Shown piece by piece: positions 1 through 9,507 of a DNA stretch of 64,000 nucleotides. This DNA is from DATLGB01 sp963724135 (GTDB lineage Bacteria > Actinomycetota > Thermoleophilia > Solirubrobacterales > Solirubrobacteraceae): positions 1,116,001-1,180,000 of the forward strand of contig CAVRTA010000006.1 of assembly GCA_963724135.1 (NCBI GenBank), in the 5' to 3' direction. Both the position numbers and the translations under genes were made by a program. The notes beneath the pieces are model-generated. The model did not search any database and was not told the origin of the DNA. It saw only the letters and a program-made list of their open reading frames with translations. The number at the start of each line of letters is the position of its first letter. Position 1 is the stretch's first letter.

Positions 1-860
1 CCCAGGGTCTCGCCGAGGCGGGCTACATGGTCCTCACCTACGACGTCCAGGGCCAGGGCAACTCCGACACGCTCCCGGCCGATTGCGCACCCGACGACTG
101 CCCCGGGGTGCCGTTCCAGCAGGCGTACAACTTCTTCCAGGGCACGGAGGACGCGCTCAACTGGTTCTTCTCGGCCCGCAACCCGCACCGCGAGCAGCTC
201 GCCGCCGACCGCGTCGGCCTGGCCGGGCACTCTCTCGGCGCCTCCGCCGTGTCGGCGATCGGCCAGTGCGACCCCCGCGTGCGGGCGATCGTCGCCTGGG
301 ACAACCTCTCCGTCCCGGAGGCGCCCTGCCCGCTCGAGACTCCGGCGCTCGGCATCAACGCGGAGTACTTCTTCAACCCGACGTCGCAGAGCAGCCCGCC
401 CGACCCCGGCGCCAAGGCGGGCGCGTACCGGGAGATCGTCGCCGCAGGGACCGACGCGATGCAGGTCGCGCTGCGCTCCTCGACGCACCTCGAGTGGACC
501 TACGTCCCGTACATCCTGCCGGCCAGCCGCTACGGCGAGCGCGTCGCCTACCACTACACCCAGGCGTGGTTCGACCGCTACCTGCGCGGCTCTGACGCTG
601 CCTTTGACCGCCTGACGGCGAAGCGCTTCGACGCCAGCGCCGACGTCCACTCGATCGGCGCGGGCGGCTACGTCCCGAAGGCGGCCGCGGCGAGGCCGGC
701 GGACACCGCCGCGGGCAACGCCCCGTACCGGATCGCGGGCATGCGCGTCGCCGACCGCGTGTCCATCTACTACGACTCGGCCTACTCGCTGACGGCGCCG
801 GGCGGGGCTCCGGCGCGCTGCGACGACATGCGCGCCGGGTGCACGGAGGCCGGGCCTTGA
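1..860 (+). CDS. Secreted alpha/beta hydrolase, 5' end missing
   Basis: The reading frame is open from the window edge, so the N-terminus lies outside. The visible part is the C-terminal ~285 residues of an alpha/beta hydrolase with the nucleophile elbow GHSLGAS. It matches the complete 483-residue protein at 50169-51620 almost block for block (shared DPQGQG/DVQGQG strand, FNFFQG/YNFFQG, QCD-R-AIVAWDNL). By that comparison about 180 residues, including a signal peptide, are missing. The family resembles secreted platelet-activating-factor acetylhydrolase-type or lipase-type enzymes; the substrate is unknown. Its stop overlaps the TTG start of the next gene (TTGA), so the two are probably translationally coupled. 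Confidence 0.85.
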   Translation, partial: QGLAEAGYMVLTYDVQGQGNSDTLPADCAPDDCPGVPFQQAYNFFQGTEDALNWFFSARNPHREQLAADRVGLAGHSLGASAVSAIGQCDPRVRAIVAWDNLSVPEAPCPLETPALGINAEYFFNPTSQSSPPDPGAKAGAYREIVAAGTDAMQVALRSSTHLEWTYVPYILPASRYGERVAYHYTQAWFDRYLRGSDAAFDRLTAKRFDASADVHSIGAGGYVPKAAAARPADTAAGNAPYRIAGMRVADRVSIYYDSAYSLTAPGGAPARCDDMRAGCTEAGP

Positions 861-2992
861 GGACGCGCCTGCTCGTCACCACGCTCGCGTTCGCGGCGCT
901 CGCGGCGCCCGCCTCGGCGGCCCCGGGCGAGACCGGATGCGACCCGATCGACCCGTCGGCCTGCCTGCTGCCGTTCCCCAACGACCATTTCACCCGTGCC
1001 GACCCCACCACGCCGACGGGCCGGCGGCTGAGCCTGCCGCTGACCGGGATGCCGCGCAACATCGCCGGCAAGCCGATCGACCCGACGGACTGGAACCGCT
1101 CGGACGGCTTCAGCCCGGGCTCGCTGATCGTGGTCAAGGTGCCGGGGATGGACAACGCGCAGGCGTTCGCCCGGACGAACCCCGTGCCCCTCACCGACGT
1201 AGCAGCCCACCGCAGGCGGCAGGCTCCCGTCGTCGTGATCGAGCGCGAGACCGGCAAGCGGTGGCCGATCTGGACCGAGCTCGACTACTCGATCGGCCGC
1301 GGCGCGGACACCGATGCCGAGCGTGTCCTGCTGATCCGGCCGGCGCGCAACTTCCGCGAGGGGCACAACTACATCGTCGCCCTGCGCGCCATGAAGGACG
1401 CCTCCGGCCGCACGCTGGCGCCCACCCCCGTCTTCCAGGCCTACCGCGACGGGACGCTGCATGACGCGCGCGCGCCGCACTTCGACGGCATCTTCCGGAC
1501 GCTCGCGGGCGCGGGCATCGCGCGCTCGTCCCTCTACCTGGCGTGGGACTTCACCGTGGCCAGCGGCGAGGGCATCGCCGGCCGCATGCTGCACATCCGC
1601 GACGACGCCTTCGCCCAGCTCGGCGACCGCAACCTCGCCGACCGGGTGGTCGAGGGCCGCGCCCCGCAGTTCACGCTCGAGCGCGTCGAGGACATGTCGT
1701 GCGGCGCGCGCGACGGCACCGAGCTCGAGCAGGACCTGATCGTGCTCGACCTCGAGTGCCCGTCGGCGGAGGACGGTCCGATCGCCTACGACGTCAAGGG
1801 CACGATGGTCGTGCCGTGCTACATGAGCACGCCCGCCTGCGCGCCGGCACATTCGCACTTCGTGCTCGACCCGCTGTCGGAGATGCCCGTCCAGCTGCCG
1901 GGCAACGTGATGAAGGTCGACTTCCGCTGCCGCATCCCGAAGGTCGCGCTCGCGGCCGCCGGTACGGCGCGCCCGTCGCTGTACGGCCACGGGCTGTTCG
2001 GCGGCTACGGCGAGATCGGCCAGAGCCAGCTCAAAGACATGATGGCCGAGCACAACTTCGTGTTCTGCGCGACGGCGTGGACCGGCATGGCCACCGATGA
2101 CGTCCCCAACGTGGCCACGATCCTCGCCGACCTGTCGAACTTCCCCACGCTCGCCGACCGCGTGCAGCAGGGGATGCTCAACTTCCTCTACCTCGGCCGG
2201 CTGATGATCCACCCGCAGGGACTGAGCGCGACGGCGCCGTTCCGCGAGGACTCGAAGCCGATCCTCGACACGCGCGAGCTGTTCTACGACGGCAACAGCC
2301 AGGGCGGCATCATCGGCGGCGCGCTCACCGCCGTGGCGCCGGACTTCCGCCGCGCCGTGCTCGGCGTGCTGGGGATGAACTACTCGACGCTGCTCACCCG
2401 CTCGACCGACTTCGGCCGCGGTGCCCCGCCGACGGAGGGCGCGATCGAGTACGCGTGGCCGCTCTACCAGGCCTACCCGCAGCTCAACGAGCGCCAGCTG
2501 ATCTTCTCCCTCATGCAGATCCTGTGGGACCGTGCCGAGCCCAACGGCTACGCCCAGCACATGACCGGGCGCCCCTACCCGAACACGCCCGCGCACCACG
2601 TGCTGATGATGGCCGGCTACGGCGATCACCAGGTCTCCAACTACACGGCCGAGGTGCAGGCCCGCACGGTCGGCGCCCGCGTCCTGCGGACGGACATGCT
2701 GGCGCCGGGCCGCTACTGGGGCAAGCAGCCGTGGTGGGGCCTGCAGCCGGTCGACTTCACCGGCGGCCGCGACCACGGGGTGTCCGTGCTGACCGTGTGG
2801 GACGGCGGCTCACGCCCGTCGCCGCTCGACAACACCGCGATCGAGCCGGTCGAGCCCAACGACGACCCTCACGAATGGGTGCGCCGCACGGTCGCCGCCC
2901 GCGCGATGAAGTCCGCGTTCCTGCGCCGCGACTCGCGGATCGTCGACACCTGCGGCGGCCCCTGCCGGACCGACCAGCGCGCCGCCGGCTGA
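857..2992 (+). CDS. Secreted large serine hydrolase (lipase-like)
   Basis: A 711-residue protein with a clear signal peptide (hydrophobic run LLVTTLAFAALAAPASA) and a mature chain starting near GETGCDP. The serine nucleophile motif is GNSQGG about two thirds along; the later GYGDHQ and GGRDHG motifs fit the catalytic Asp and His. The N-terminal ~300 residues look like a non-catalytic beta-rich domain, as in bacterial lipases of the VolA/Pla-1 type. TTG at 857 is preferred over GTG at 839: it gives a compact signal peptide, has GGAGG 7 nt upstream (845-849), and overlaps the upstream stop. The substrate is unknown; an extracellular ester or lipid is an inference. Confidence 0.75.
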   Translation: MRTRLLVTTLAFAALAAPASAAPGETGCDPIDPSACLLPFPNDHFTRADPTTPTGRRLSLPLTGMPRNIAGKPIDPTDWNRSDGFSPGSLIVVKVPGMDNAQAFARTNPVPLTDVAAHRRRQAPVVVIERETGKRWPIWTELDYSIGRGADTDAERVLLIRPARNFREGHNYIVALRAMKDASGRTLAPTPVFQAYRDGTLHDARAPHFDGIFRTLAGAGIARSSLYLAWDFTVASGEGIAGRMLHIRDDAFAQLGDRNLADRVVEGRAPQFTLERVEDMSCGARDGTELEQDLIVLDLECPSAEDGPIAYDVKGTMVVPCYMSTPACAPAHSHFVLDPLSEMPVQLPGNVMKVDFRCRIPKVALAAAGTARPSLYGHGLFGGYGEIGQSQLKDMMAEHNFVFCATAWTGMATDDVPNVATILADLSNFPTLADRVQQGMLNFLYLGRLMIHPQGLSATAPFREDSKPILDTRELFYDGNSQGGIIGGALTAVAPDFRRAVLGVLGMNYSTLLTRSTDFGRGAPPTEGAIEYAWPLYQAYPQLNERQLIFSLMQILWDRAEPNGYAQHMTGRPYPNTPAHHVLMMAGYGDHQVSNYTAEVQARTVGARVLRTDMLAPGRYWGKQPWWGLQPVDFTGGRDHGVSVLTVWDGGSRPSPLDNTAIEPVEPNDDPHEWVRRTVAARAMKSAFLRRDSRIVDTCGGPCRTDQRAAG

Positions 2993-3002
2993 CCTAGCCG
3001 GC

Positions 3003-3020
3003 CGGCCGCGCCTGCGGCCG
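3003..3020. terminator. GC-rich hairpin between convergent genes
   Basis: Perfect 7-bp arms CGGCCGC/GCGGCCG with a 4-nt loop in the 31-bp gap between two convergent stop codons. There is no T-run, so a bidirectional terminator role is inferred from position only. Confidence 0.4.
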
Positions 3021-3023
3021 CCG

Positions 3024-3899
3024 TCAGCGGCTCCTGACGGCGGAGACGACCCAGCTCGAGGACGGGCCGAGCACGCGCCCGTCCTCATGCACGAAGTCGG
3101 CGAGCCCGGCGCGCAGGTCGGCCTCGATCTGCGGCCGCGCGTGATCGGCGCGGTCGCCGAGCAGCCGCAGCACCTCACCGCCGGGGCCGAGCGCCATCAC
3201 GAGCGCGATCGCCCGGTCGATGTTCGACATGATCATGTCGATGTCGATGCGGCGGAGCTCGACCTCCGTGTAGCCGGCGTGGGTGAGGATGTCGCAGACG
3301 GTGTCGGCGTTGGCCATCGAGAACGGGCCCGGGCCGCAGGTCGGCTCATCCGAGTCATCGGGCTTCTCACCCAGATACCCCTTGACGATCAGCTCGCCGC
3401 GGTGCATCCACTCGTTGTCGAGCTTGCGGCGCCAGACGGTCATGCTCAACCGGCCGCCGGGCGCCAGCGCGGCGCCGACGTTGCGCAGCGCGACCATCGG
3501 GTTGGCGAAGAACATCGTGCCGAAGCGGGCGTAGGCAGCGTCATAGGGACCGCCGAGATCGATCTGCGTCTGCGGGTCGGCGATGCGATAGGACACGTTC
3601 GGCACGCCCTGCGCCTCGGCGGTCGCGGCCTCGATGAAGCGCGGAGCGGCGTCGATGCCGACGACCTCGCCCTCCGGGCCCACGAGGGCCGCGAGCTGCT
3701 GGGTCAGATCCCCGAAGCCGCAGCCGATGTCGAGCAGCCGCGCGCCCGCCGCAGGCGGGTGGATGCGCAGCATCTCGTCGCCATGGGCGACGAGCGAGCC
3801 CACGACCTCGTCGCGGAACTCGACGAAGCGATCGAAGAGCGGACCGTCCCACGCCCGGATCGCCTCGTCATTGGGTGATGTGGTCACAGTGTCCGCCAT
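3024..3899 (-). CDS. Class I SAM-dependent methyltransferase
   Basis: A 291-residue UbiE/Coq5-type methyltransferase. The SAM-binding motif I is LLDIGCGFGD near residue 55, followed by the acidic residue at the end of strand beta-2 (VVGIDAAPRF). The middle carries YARFGTMFF, and the C-terminal half has the helical cap common in small-molecule methyltransferases. The substrate cannot be read from sequence. The ATG at 3899 lies inside the 5' end of the divergently read P450 gene, so the two genes overlap head to head by ~22 bp and must share or interleave promoters. Confidence 0.85.
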   Translation of the reverse strand: MADTVTTSPNDEAIRAWDGPLFDRFVEFRDEVVGSLVAHGDEMLRIHPPAAGARLLDIGCGFGDLTQQLAALVGPEGEVVGIDAAPRFIEAATAEAQGVPNVSYRIADPQTQIDLGGPYDAAYARFGTMFFANPMVALRNVGAALAPGGRLSMTVWRRKLDNEWMHRGELIVKGYLGEKPDDSDEPTCGPGPFSMANADTVCDILTHAGYTEVELRRIDIDMIMSNIDRAIALVMALGPGGEVLRLLGDRADHARPQIEADLRAGLADFVHEDGRVLGPSSSWVVSAVRSR

Positions 3900-5278
3900 G
3901 GCGCGACTGTACGCTCACGAGCCTGGCCGTTACAAGTGCACCCACCACCGAGTCGCCCGCCGGGCCGGCCGAGGAGGAGCTGCCGCTCCCGCCGCTGGTC
4001 CCGGGCTCGCGCCTGCGAACGAGCCTCGCGCTCACGGTGCGCCAGAGCGAGTTCGTGATGCGCGGGCGGCGCGAATACGGCGACGTGTTCCGCTTCCGGA
4101 CGCTGGTGCGGGAGACACCGGTGGCGATGGTCAACCACCCCGATCACGTGAAGTCGCTGCTGACCCAGAAGGACCTCGCGCCGTCGCTGACGCCCGAGTC
4201 GCCGTTGCGGCCGATCGTCGGTGCGAACTCGACGCTCACAGCGCTCGGTGAGCGCCACATGCGCCAGCGCAAGCTGCTGCTGCCGTCCTTCCACGGCGAC
4301 GCCGTCGCCCGCTACGAGGAGATGATCGCGGCGGCCGCCGACCACGAGGTCGACTCCTGGTCGGTCGGCGACACCGTCGAGCTGACCTCGCGGATGCAGG
4401 CGGTCACGCTCGACGTGATCATGGCCGGCATCTTCGGCGTCGAGGGCCAGCCCGAGCCGGGGACGCCCGAGCACGACCTGCGCCGGACGGTGCGGACGCT
4501 GGCCGATCTGTCGACGAGCGCCGCCGGCATGGCCGCCGACTTCCTCAACCTCGGCCGCGAGGAGCCGTTCGGCCCGCAGAAGATCGCGATCACGCGGTTG
4601 CGCAAGCCGGTCGACGAGGTGATCCGGATGCGCCGCGCCGATCCGGCGGCCGCGGAGCGCAACGACATCCTGTCGCTGCTGCTGCGCGCGGAGACGGAGG
4701 ACGGCGAGCTGCTCACCGACGTCGAGTTGCGCGACGAGCTCCTCGGGCTCGTGCTGGCCGGTCACGAGACGACCGCCAACCAGCTCGGCTGGACCTTCGA
4801 GCGACTGGTGCGGACGCCCGACGCCTGGCGGCGCCTGCGCGAGGAGCCCGACGGCCCGTATCGCGACGCGACGATCTACGAGTCGCAGCGCTCGCGGCCG
4901 GTGATCCCGATCATCGGGCGGCGCGTCACGGTGCCGTGGCGCTTCGGCGAGTTCGGCGTGCCCGCGGAGACCGGGGTGCTGATGAGCATCCTGCTGCTGC
5001 ACCACCGCGAGGACCTCTACCCGGAGCCCTTCGCTTTCCGGCCCGAGCGCTTCCTCGACACCAAGCCGGGCACCTACACCTGGATCCCGTTCGGCGGCGG
5101 CATCCGCCGCTGCCTCGGTGCCGCCCTGGCGATGGCTGAGATGCGCATCGTGGTGTCGACGATCGCGCGCCGCTGCGAGCTGCGGCCCGCCGATCCGGCG
5201 CCCGAGCGCGCGCAGCACCGCAACGTGACGATGATCCCGGCGCGCAACGCGCGCGTCGTCGTCGCCGCGCGCGCCTAG
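3878..5278 (+). CDS. Cytochrome P450
   Basis: A 466-residue soluble bacterial P450. The I-helix oxygen-activation motif AGHETT, the K-helix ExxR as ESQR, and the heme loop FGGGIRRCLG with the Cys ligand near residue 412 are all present. There is no membrane anchor, so it is cytosolic and needs separate ferredoxin/reductase partners, which are not next to it. The substrate is unknown; similarity is to fatty-acid or steroid-type bacterial P450s (inference). ATG 3878 is the most upstream plausible start (GTG 3875 also possible); no start lies between there and the conserved proline-rich N-terminus. The stop shares CTAG with the convergent DtxR gene. Confidence 0.88.
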   Translation: MWSQCPPWRDCTLTSLAVTSAPTTESPAGPAEEELPLPPLVPGSRLRTSLALTVRQSEFVMRGRREYGDVFRFRTLVRETPVAMVNHPDHVKSLLTQKDLAPSLTPESPLRPIVGANSTLTALGERHMRQRKLLLPSFHGDAVARYEEMIAAAADHEVDSWSVGDTVELTSRMQAVTLDVIMAGIFGVEGQPEPGTPEHDLRRTVRTLADLSTSAAGMAADFLNLGREEPFGPQKIAITRLRKPVDEVIRMRRADPAAAERNDILSLLLRAETEDGELLTDVELRDELLGLVLAGHETTANQLGWTFERLVRTPDAWRRLREEPDGPYRDATIYESQRSRPVIPIIGRRVTVPWRFGEFGVPAETGVLMSILLLHHREDLYPEPFAFRPERFLDTKPGTYTWIPFGGGIRRCLGAALAMAEMRIVVSTIARRCELRPADPAPERAQHRNVTMIPARNARVVVAARA

Positions 5279-5988
5279 CGGCCGTACTTGTCTTTGGAGA
5301 GAACGATCTGCTCGGGCAGTGCGGCGCGGGGTGGCGGCGAAGGGTCTGCGGTCACGGAGATGGTCTCGGCCACGGAGCGCGTGACGGTCACGATCGCGCT
5401 CGCGAACGCGACGGTCACCTCCTCGTCGTCGCGCGCGCTGAGCTCGCCGCGCAGGCCGGGTTCCATGCCGCTCTCCTTGAGGTAGTGCAGCAGGTCCTCG
5501 GCCTCGTTCTCGAAGCGCAGGATGCGGACCTTGGCACCGACCTCGACGTCGGCCAGCGGGACGCCCTCGATGCGGTTGGCGCTGTCGATCGGATGGCCGT
5601 GCGGGCACGTCTTCGCATCGCCGATGGCGGCCAGCATGCGCTCCTCGAGCACGGGCGACATCGCGTGCTCGAGCCGCTCGGCCTCCTCGTGGACCTCGTC
5701 CCAGGGGATGCCGAGGACGTCGGTGAGGAAGCGCTCGATCAGGCGATGGCGCCGGACGATGCCCTCGGCGTGCTCACGCCCGTCGGGGGTGAACTCCAGC
5801 CGCTTGGACTCGTCGCGGTGGATGTAGCCCTGCTTCTCGAGCCGGCCGATCATCTCGTGGACGGTCGGGGCCGAGAGCTGCATGGCGCGCGCGAGGTTCG
5901 CGGCGGTCATCGGCAGACCCGCCTCCTGGAGCCAGAAGATCGCCTGGAGGTACTCCTCCTCGGCGTCCGTGACTGCGTGCGCGGCCAT
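5275..5988 (-). CDS. DtxR/IdeR-family metal-dependent repressor
   Basis: A 237-residue regulator. The N-terminal winged helix (residues ~5-60, with AANLARAMQLSAPTVHEMI as the recognition region) is followed by the dimerisation/metal domain with HRLIERFL, EEAERLEHAMS and the CPHGHPI metal-site motif, and by a C-terminal SH3-like FeoA segment. All main metal ligands of the family look intact, so it should sense Fe(II) or Mn(II) and repress uptake genes. An upstream in-frame extension is possible, but MAAHAVTDAEEEYL is the classic family N-terminus. No iron-uptake gene lies beside it; the FetAB pair is 39 kb away. Its stop codon overlaps that of the P450 gene. Confidence 0.9.
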   Translation of the reverse strand: MAAHAVTDAEEEYLQAIFWLQEAGLPMTAANLARAMQLSAPTVHEMIGRLEKQGYIHRDESKRLEFTPDGREHAEGIVRRHRLIERFLTDVLGIPWDEVHEEAERLEHAMSPVLEERMLAAIGDAKTCPHGHPIDSANRIEGVPLADVEVGAKVRILRFENEAEDLLHYLKESGMEPGLRGELSARDDEEVTVAFASAIVTVTRSVAETISVTADPSPPPRAALPEQIVLSKDKYGR

Positions 5989-6009
5989 AGGCTCCACGAT
6001 AACCGCCTC

Positions 6010-6949
6010 ATGGCCCTCCCCCTCCCGCGACCCACGCTCCCGCAGCTGGCCAAGCCCGCCAAGCAGCTGCCGTCCGGCGACAACTGGGCCTACGAGCCGA
6101 AGTTCGACGGGTTCCGCTGCATCGCGTTCGTCGACGGCGCCGAGGTCGCGCTGCAGTCGCGCAACGGGCGCGACCTGACCCGCTACTTCCCCGAGCTGCG
6201 CTTTCCGGCCGGACGCTACGTGCTCGACGGCGAGATCATCGTCCGCGGGCCCGACGGCGAGGGGGACTTCGACATGCTCGGCCAGCGCATCCACCCCGCC
6301 AAGTCACGGGTCGACATGCTGGCCGAGAAGACCCCGGCGGCGTTCATCGCCTTCGACGTGCTGGCGGTCGAGGACGAGGTGCTGCTCGAGCTGCCGCAGC
6401 GCGAGCGCCGCGCGCGACTGACGAAGCTGGTGGGCGACCCGGTCGAGCTGACCGAGTCCGTCGGCACACCGGAGGAGGCCGAACGCTGGCTGCACAGCGC
6501 GGAGGGCGTGATCGCCAAGCGCACTGACGCGCCGTACATGCCGGGTGAGCGCGTCGGCATGGTCAAGGTCAAGCGCGTGCGCACGATCGACGCGGTCGTG
6601 CGCGGGTGGCGGCCCGGGAAGGCGGAGGGGACGCTGGGCGCGCTGATCCTCGGTCTCTACGACGGCGACAGCTTGCGCGAGATCGGCCACTCGTCGGGTT
6701 TCACCGCCTACGAGAAGCGCGAGCTGCCCGACCCGGCTCGCGCCGTATGAGACCGGCGAGCGCGGCAGCGGCGAGCCGTCGCGCTGGTCGCAGGGCCGCG
6801 ACCTCGAGTGGATCGCCCTGCGCCCCGAGCTCGTCGTCGAGATCGCGTTCGATCACATGAGCAACGGGCGGATCCGCCACAACGCGAAGGTGTTGCGCTG
6901 GCGGGACGACAAGCCGCCGCGCGACTGCACCCTGGATCAGCTCTCGTAG
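6010..6949 (+). CDS. ligC: ATP-dependent DNA ligase, LigC type (apparent frameshift)
   Basis: The nucleotidyltransferase core carries the adenylation motif EPKFDGFR (Lys ~31), motif III LDGEII, motif IV GVIAKR and motif V MVKVKR. The OB domain continues as YETGERGSG and ends DKPPRDCTLDQL, typical of the ~350-residue LigC ligases of actinobacteria. The reading frame breaks near 6735: up to ELPDPARAV it is in one frame, and LAPYETGE continues in the +1 frame. Deleting one C of a CCC run restores a normal LigC. Function: sealing nicks in non-replicative repair (ATP as cofactor). A sequence error is more likely than loss of function because both sides of the break are perfectly conserved. Confidence 0.85.
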
Positions 6950-7845
6950 TGGTCTGGCTGCGGGCGCGGCCGATCTTCGCCGGGTTCCTCGGTGCCTCGA
7001 CGATCGCGTTCTCGGCGATCCTCGTCAGCCTGGCAGACGTCGCGCCGGAGACCGCGGCGGTGTTCCGCTGCGCATACGCGCTTCCAGTGCTCGGGCTGCT
7101 GGCGTGGAGGGAGGACCGGCGCTTCGGGCCGAGGCCAGGCCGCGAGCGGCAGGCTCGGCCTGATCGCCGGAGTGTTCTTCGCCGCCGATCTGATCTTCTG
7201 GCACCACTCGATCGCCGATGTCGGCGCCGGCCTCGCGACCGTGCTCGGCAACCTCCAGGTCGTGCTCGTCGCGTTCGTCGCCTGGTGGCTGCTCGGCGAG
7301 CGCCCCGCGAACCGGATGTTCGTGGCGGTGCCGCTGGCGCTGCTCGGCGCGATCATGATCTCCGGCCTGCTCGAGCAGGGCGCGTTCGGCGACGACCCGG
7401 CACGCGGGACCGCCTACGGCGTGCTGACCACGATCGCCTACAGCGGCTTCCTGCTGGTGCTGCGCGCAACCAACACCAACCCCGACCGTCCCGCCGGGCC
7501 GCTCTTCGACGCCACCGCCGCCGCGGCGATCGTCGCCGTCGTCGTCGGCGCGAGCTACGGCGCCGTCGACCTCGCCCCCTCGTGGCCGGCCCACGGCTGG
7601 CTGGTCCTGCTCGCGCTCACCTCCCAGGTCGTCGGCTGGCTGCTGATCTCGGTCTCGCTGCCGCGACTGCCCGCCGCGATGACGTCGCTGCTGCTGCTCG
7701 TCCAGCCGGTGTCGCCGTCCTGCTCGCCTTCGTGATCCTCGACGAGCAGCCGAGCGCGCTGCAGGTCGGCGGCGTCGCGCTGATCCTCGCCGTGGTCGTC
7801 TACGCGACGCGCGGCCGTCCGCCGGTCGCCGCTCCGGCGCAATAG
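6949..7845 (+). CDS. EamA/DMT-family permease (two apparent frameshifts)
   Basis: About 300 residues with around ten hydrophobic segments in two EamA repeats. The N-terminal part is FAGFLGASTIAFSAILVSLA and the C-terminal part AVLLAFVILDEQPSALQVGG. The reading frame moves by +1 near 7130 and back near 7715, so the central two thirds is in a different frame from the ends. Both joins fall in GC runs and the joined protein has family length. The GTG start overlaps the LigC stop (TAGTG), so the two genes are probably one transcript. Function: export or import of a small metabolite; substrate not predictable. Confidence 0.75.
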   Translation: MVWLRARPIFAGFLGASTIAFSAILVSLADVAPETAAVFRCAYALPVLGLLAWREDRRFGPRPGRERQARPDRRSVLRRRSDLLAPLDRRCRRRPRDRARQPPGRARRVRRLVAARRAPREPDVRGGAAGAARRDHDLRPARAGRVRRRPGTRDRLRRADHDRLQRLPAGAARNQHQPRPSRRAALRRHRRRGDRRRRRRRELRRRRPRPLVAGPRLAGPARAHLPGRRLAADLGLAAATARRDDVAAAARPAGVAVLLAFVILDEQPSALQVGGVALILAVVVYATRGRPPVAAPAQ

Positions 7846-7860
7846 CGACGGCGCAACCGC

Positions 7861-7934
7861 GCCGGATTCCCACCGGTCACCACGAAGCGTGCCGGATAAC
7901 CACCGGATTCCGGGGGAAATCTGGCGCGCTTCGT
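7861..7934. repeat. Direct and inverted short repeats upstream of membrane-protein gene
   Basis: Two 16-bp direct repeats (GCCGGATTCCCACCGG at 7861, GCCGGATAACCACCGG at 7891) lie exactly 30 bp apart. An inverted pair ACGAAGCG (7882-7889) and CGCTTCGT (7927-7934) interleaves with them. They fill the gap between the permease stop and the next start, so a regulator-binding site is possible. Confidence 0.5.
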
Positions 7935-7998
7935 GCTGACCGACGGCTGACTGCGCCGGAGCGGAGCAGGCCGTGACCCAAGCCGTAGGGTCCGCTCC

Positions 7999-8550
7999 GT
8001 GCCGTACCTGATCCTCTTCGTGCTCGGCGCGACCGGCGGCCTGATCGGCGACGCCGGTCATGTCCAGAGCGGGACGACGGTCTACCTCGATCGCGGGGTC
8101 CCGTTCATCTGGGAGAGCGCGGTCTGGTTCGTGGCTGCGGTCGGTCTCGGGACGGTCGCGCTGGCGGCGATCCGGGTGCGGCTCGGGCCCGCGCGGCCGG
8201 GCGGCGTGCGGGACGGGGCCGTTGGCGTCGCCGCTGTGATCGGGATCTACGCCGTCACCGCGGTCCTGCGCGACGCGACGCTGCTCGCGGCGACCGCGGT
8301 CGTCTACGCCCTCGCTGCCCTCGTCGTCGCCCTGCTGGCCGACCGGCACGCGCTGGTCTGCGCGGCCCTCGCGGTGGTGGCCGGGGTCGGCGCCGAGATC
8401 GTGCTGGTGGCGCTGGACGTGTCCCGCTACGCCGACGACATCGACGTGCTCGCAGGCGTCGCGCCGTGGCTGGGAGGCCTCTACCTCGCGTTCGGCGTCG
8501 TCGCCGCCCGCCTCGGCGAACTGCTGCTCGATGGTCCTCGTCGCGCCTGA
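7999..8550 (+). CDS. Conserved membrane protein of unknown function
   Basis: A 183-residue protein with about six hydrophobic stretches and short loops. The most distinctive part is the loop GDAGHVQSGTTVYLDRGVPF after the first helix, with charged and aromatic residues suggestive of a ligand site. There is no signal peptide beyond the first membrane segment. I do not recognise the family with confidence. GTG at 7999 starts the first helix cleanly. The 3' end overlaps the glycerate kinase start by 20 bp, suggesting co-transcription. Confidence 0.65.
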   Translation: MPYLILFVLGATGGLIGDAGHVQSGTTVYLDRGVPFIWESAVWFVAAVGLGTVALAAIRVRLGPARPGGVRDGAVGVAAVIGIYAVTAVLRDATLLAATAVVYALAALVVALLADRHALVCAALAVVAGVGAEIVLVALDVSRYADDIDVLAGVAPWLGGLYLAFGVVAARLGELLLDGPRRA

Positions 8551-9507
8551 CTCGTTCAAGGGCACCCACCGGGCCACGCAGGTCGCGGCGGCCGTCGGCC
8601 GCGGTCTGGAGGCGGCGGACGTGGACGCCGACCTGTGCCCCGTCGCCGACGGCGGCGAGGGCACGCTGGAGGCGCTGGTAACCGCGCTTGGGGGAGAAAC
8701 CGTGGGCGCCACCGTCCACGACCCGTTCGGCCGGGAGATCCAGGCCGGATTCGCGCTCGTCGAGGAGGGAGGGACCGCGGTCGTCGAGGCGGCCGAGGCG
8801 AGCGGCCTGCACCACGGCGCACGAGCCTTGGGAGGCGTCCACCTACGGGACCGGCGAGCTCCTGTGCGCCGCCGCCGACACCGGCGCGCAGGTGATCCTG
8901 CTCGGCGCCGGCGGGTACGGCGACCACCGACGGCGGCGCGGGTGCGCTCGCCGCGATCGACGAGCACGGCGGCCTCGGGGGCGCGCGGCTGGTCGTCCTG
9001 TGCGACGTACGCACGCCGTGGGAGCGCAGCGCGCAGGTGTTCGCGCCGCAGAAGGGCGCCGACGCGGCGATGGTCAGGCGGCTTGCCCGGCGGCTGGACC
9101 GGCTGGCCGGGCGCCTGCCGCAGGACCCGCGCGGCGTCCCGATGACGGGCGCCGCCGGCGGCCTCGCCGGCGGCCTCTGGGCCGCGCACCGCGCCGTGCT
9201 CGAGCCCGGCGCGCCGTTCGTCCTGGACGCGCTGGGGTTCACCGAGCGCATGCGCGCCGCGCGGTGCGTGATCACCGGGGAGGGCACGCTCGACGAGCAG
9301 TCGCTCACGGGCAAGGTCGTCGGCGAGATCGGCACGCGGGCGCGGCAGAGCGGCGTCCCGCTGCACGCGATCGTCGGGCGCGACCACCTCGATGCGTTCG
9401 GCAAGCGCATGATCGACCTGCAGCACGTGGTGGAGGCCTCGACGCTGGATGAGGTCGAGGCCTCCGCCCACGAACTCGGCACGTTGATCCGTGCCGGACG
9501 CGCCTGA
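8531..9507 (+). CDS. Glycerate 2-kinase, GlxK family (two apparent frameshifts)
   Basis: The order of conserved blocks is that of glycerate kinase: VLVAPDSFKGT at the N-terminus, PVADGGEGTLEAL, then STYGTGEL, ATTDGGAGAL, FAPQKGA, MTGAAGGLAGGLW, and the C-terminal GEGTLDEQSLTGK. These blocks lie in three frames, with +1 breaks near 8825 and 8925. The joined length (~325 residues) is slightly short of the usual ~370. The enzyme phosphorylates D-glycerate to 2-phosphoglycerate. The product feeds the 3-phosphoglycerate pool used by GpgS 1.5 kb downstream, although a functional link is only inferred. Confidence 0.8.

Noticed and set aside
782..2776. Long antisense frame opposite the lipase-like gene
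   Set aside because: Arg/Ala/Val/Glu-rich with no recognisable domain; it mirrors codon bias of the real plus-strand gene.
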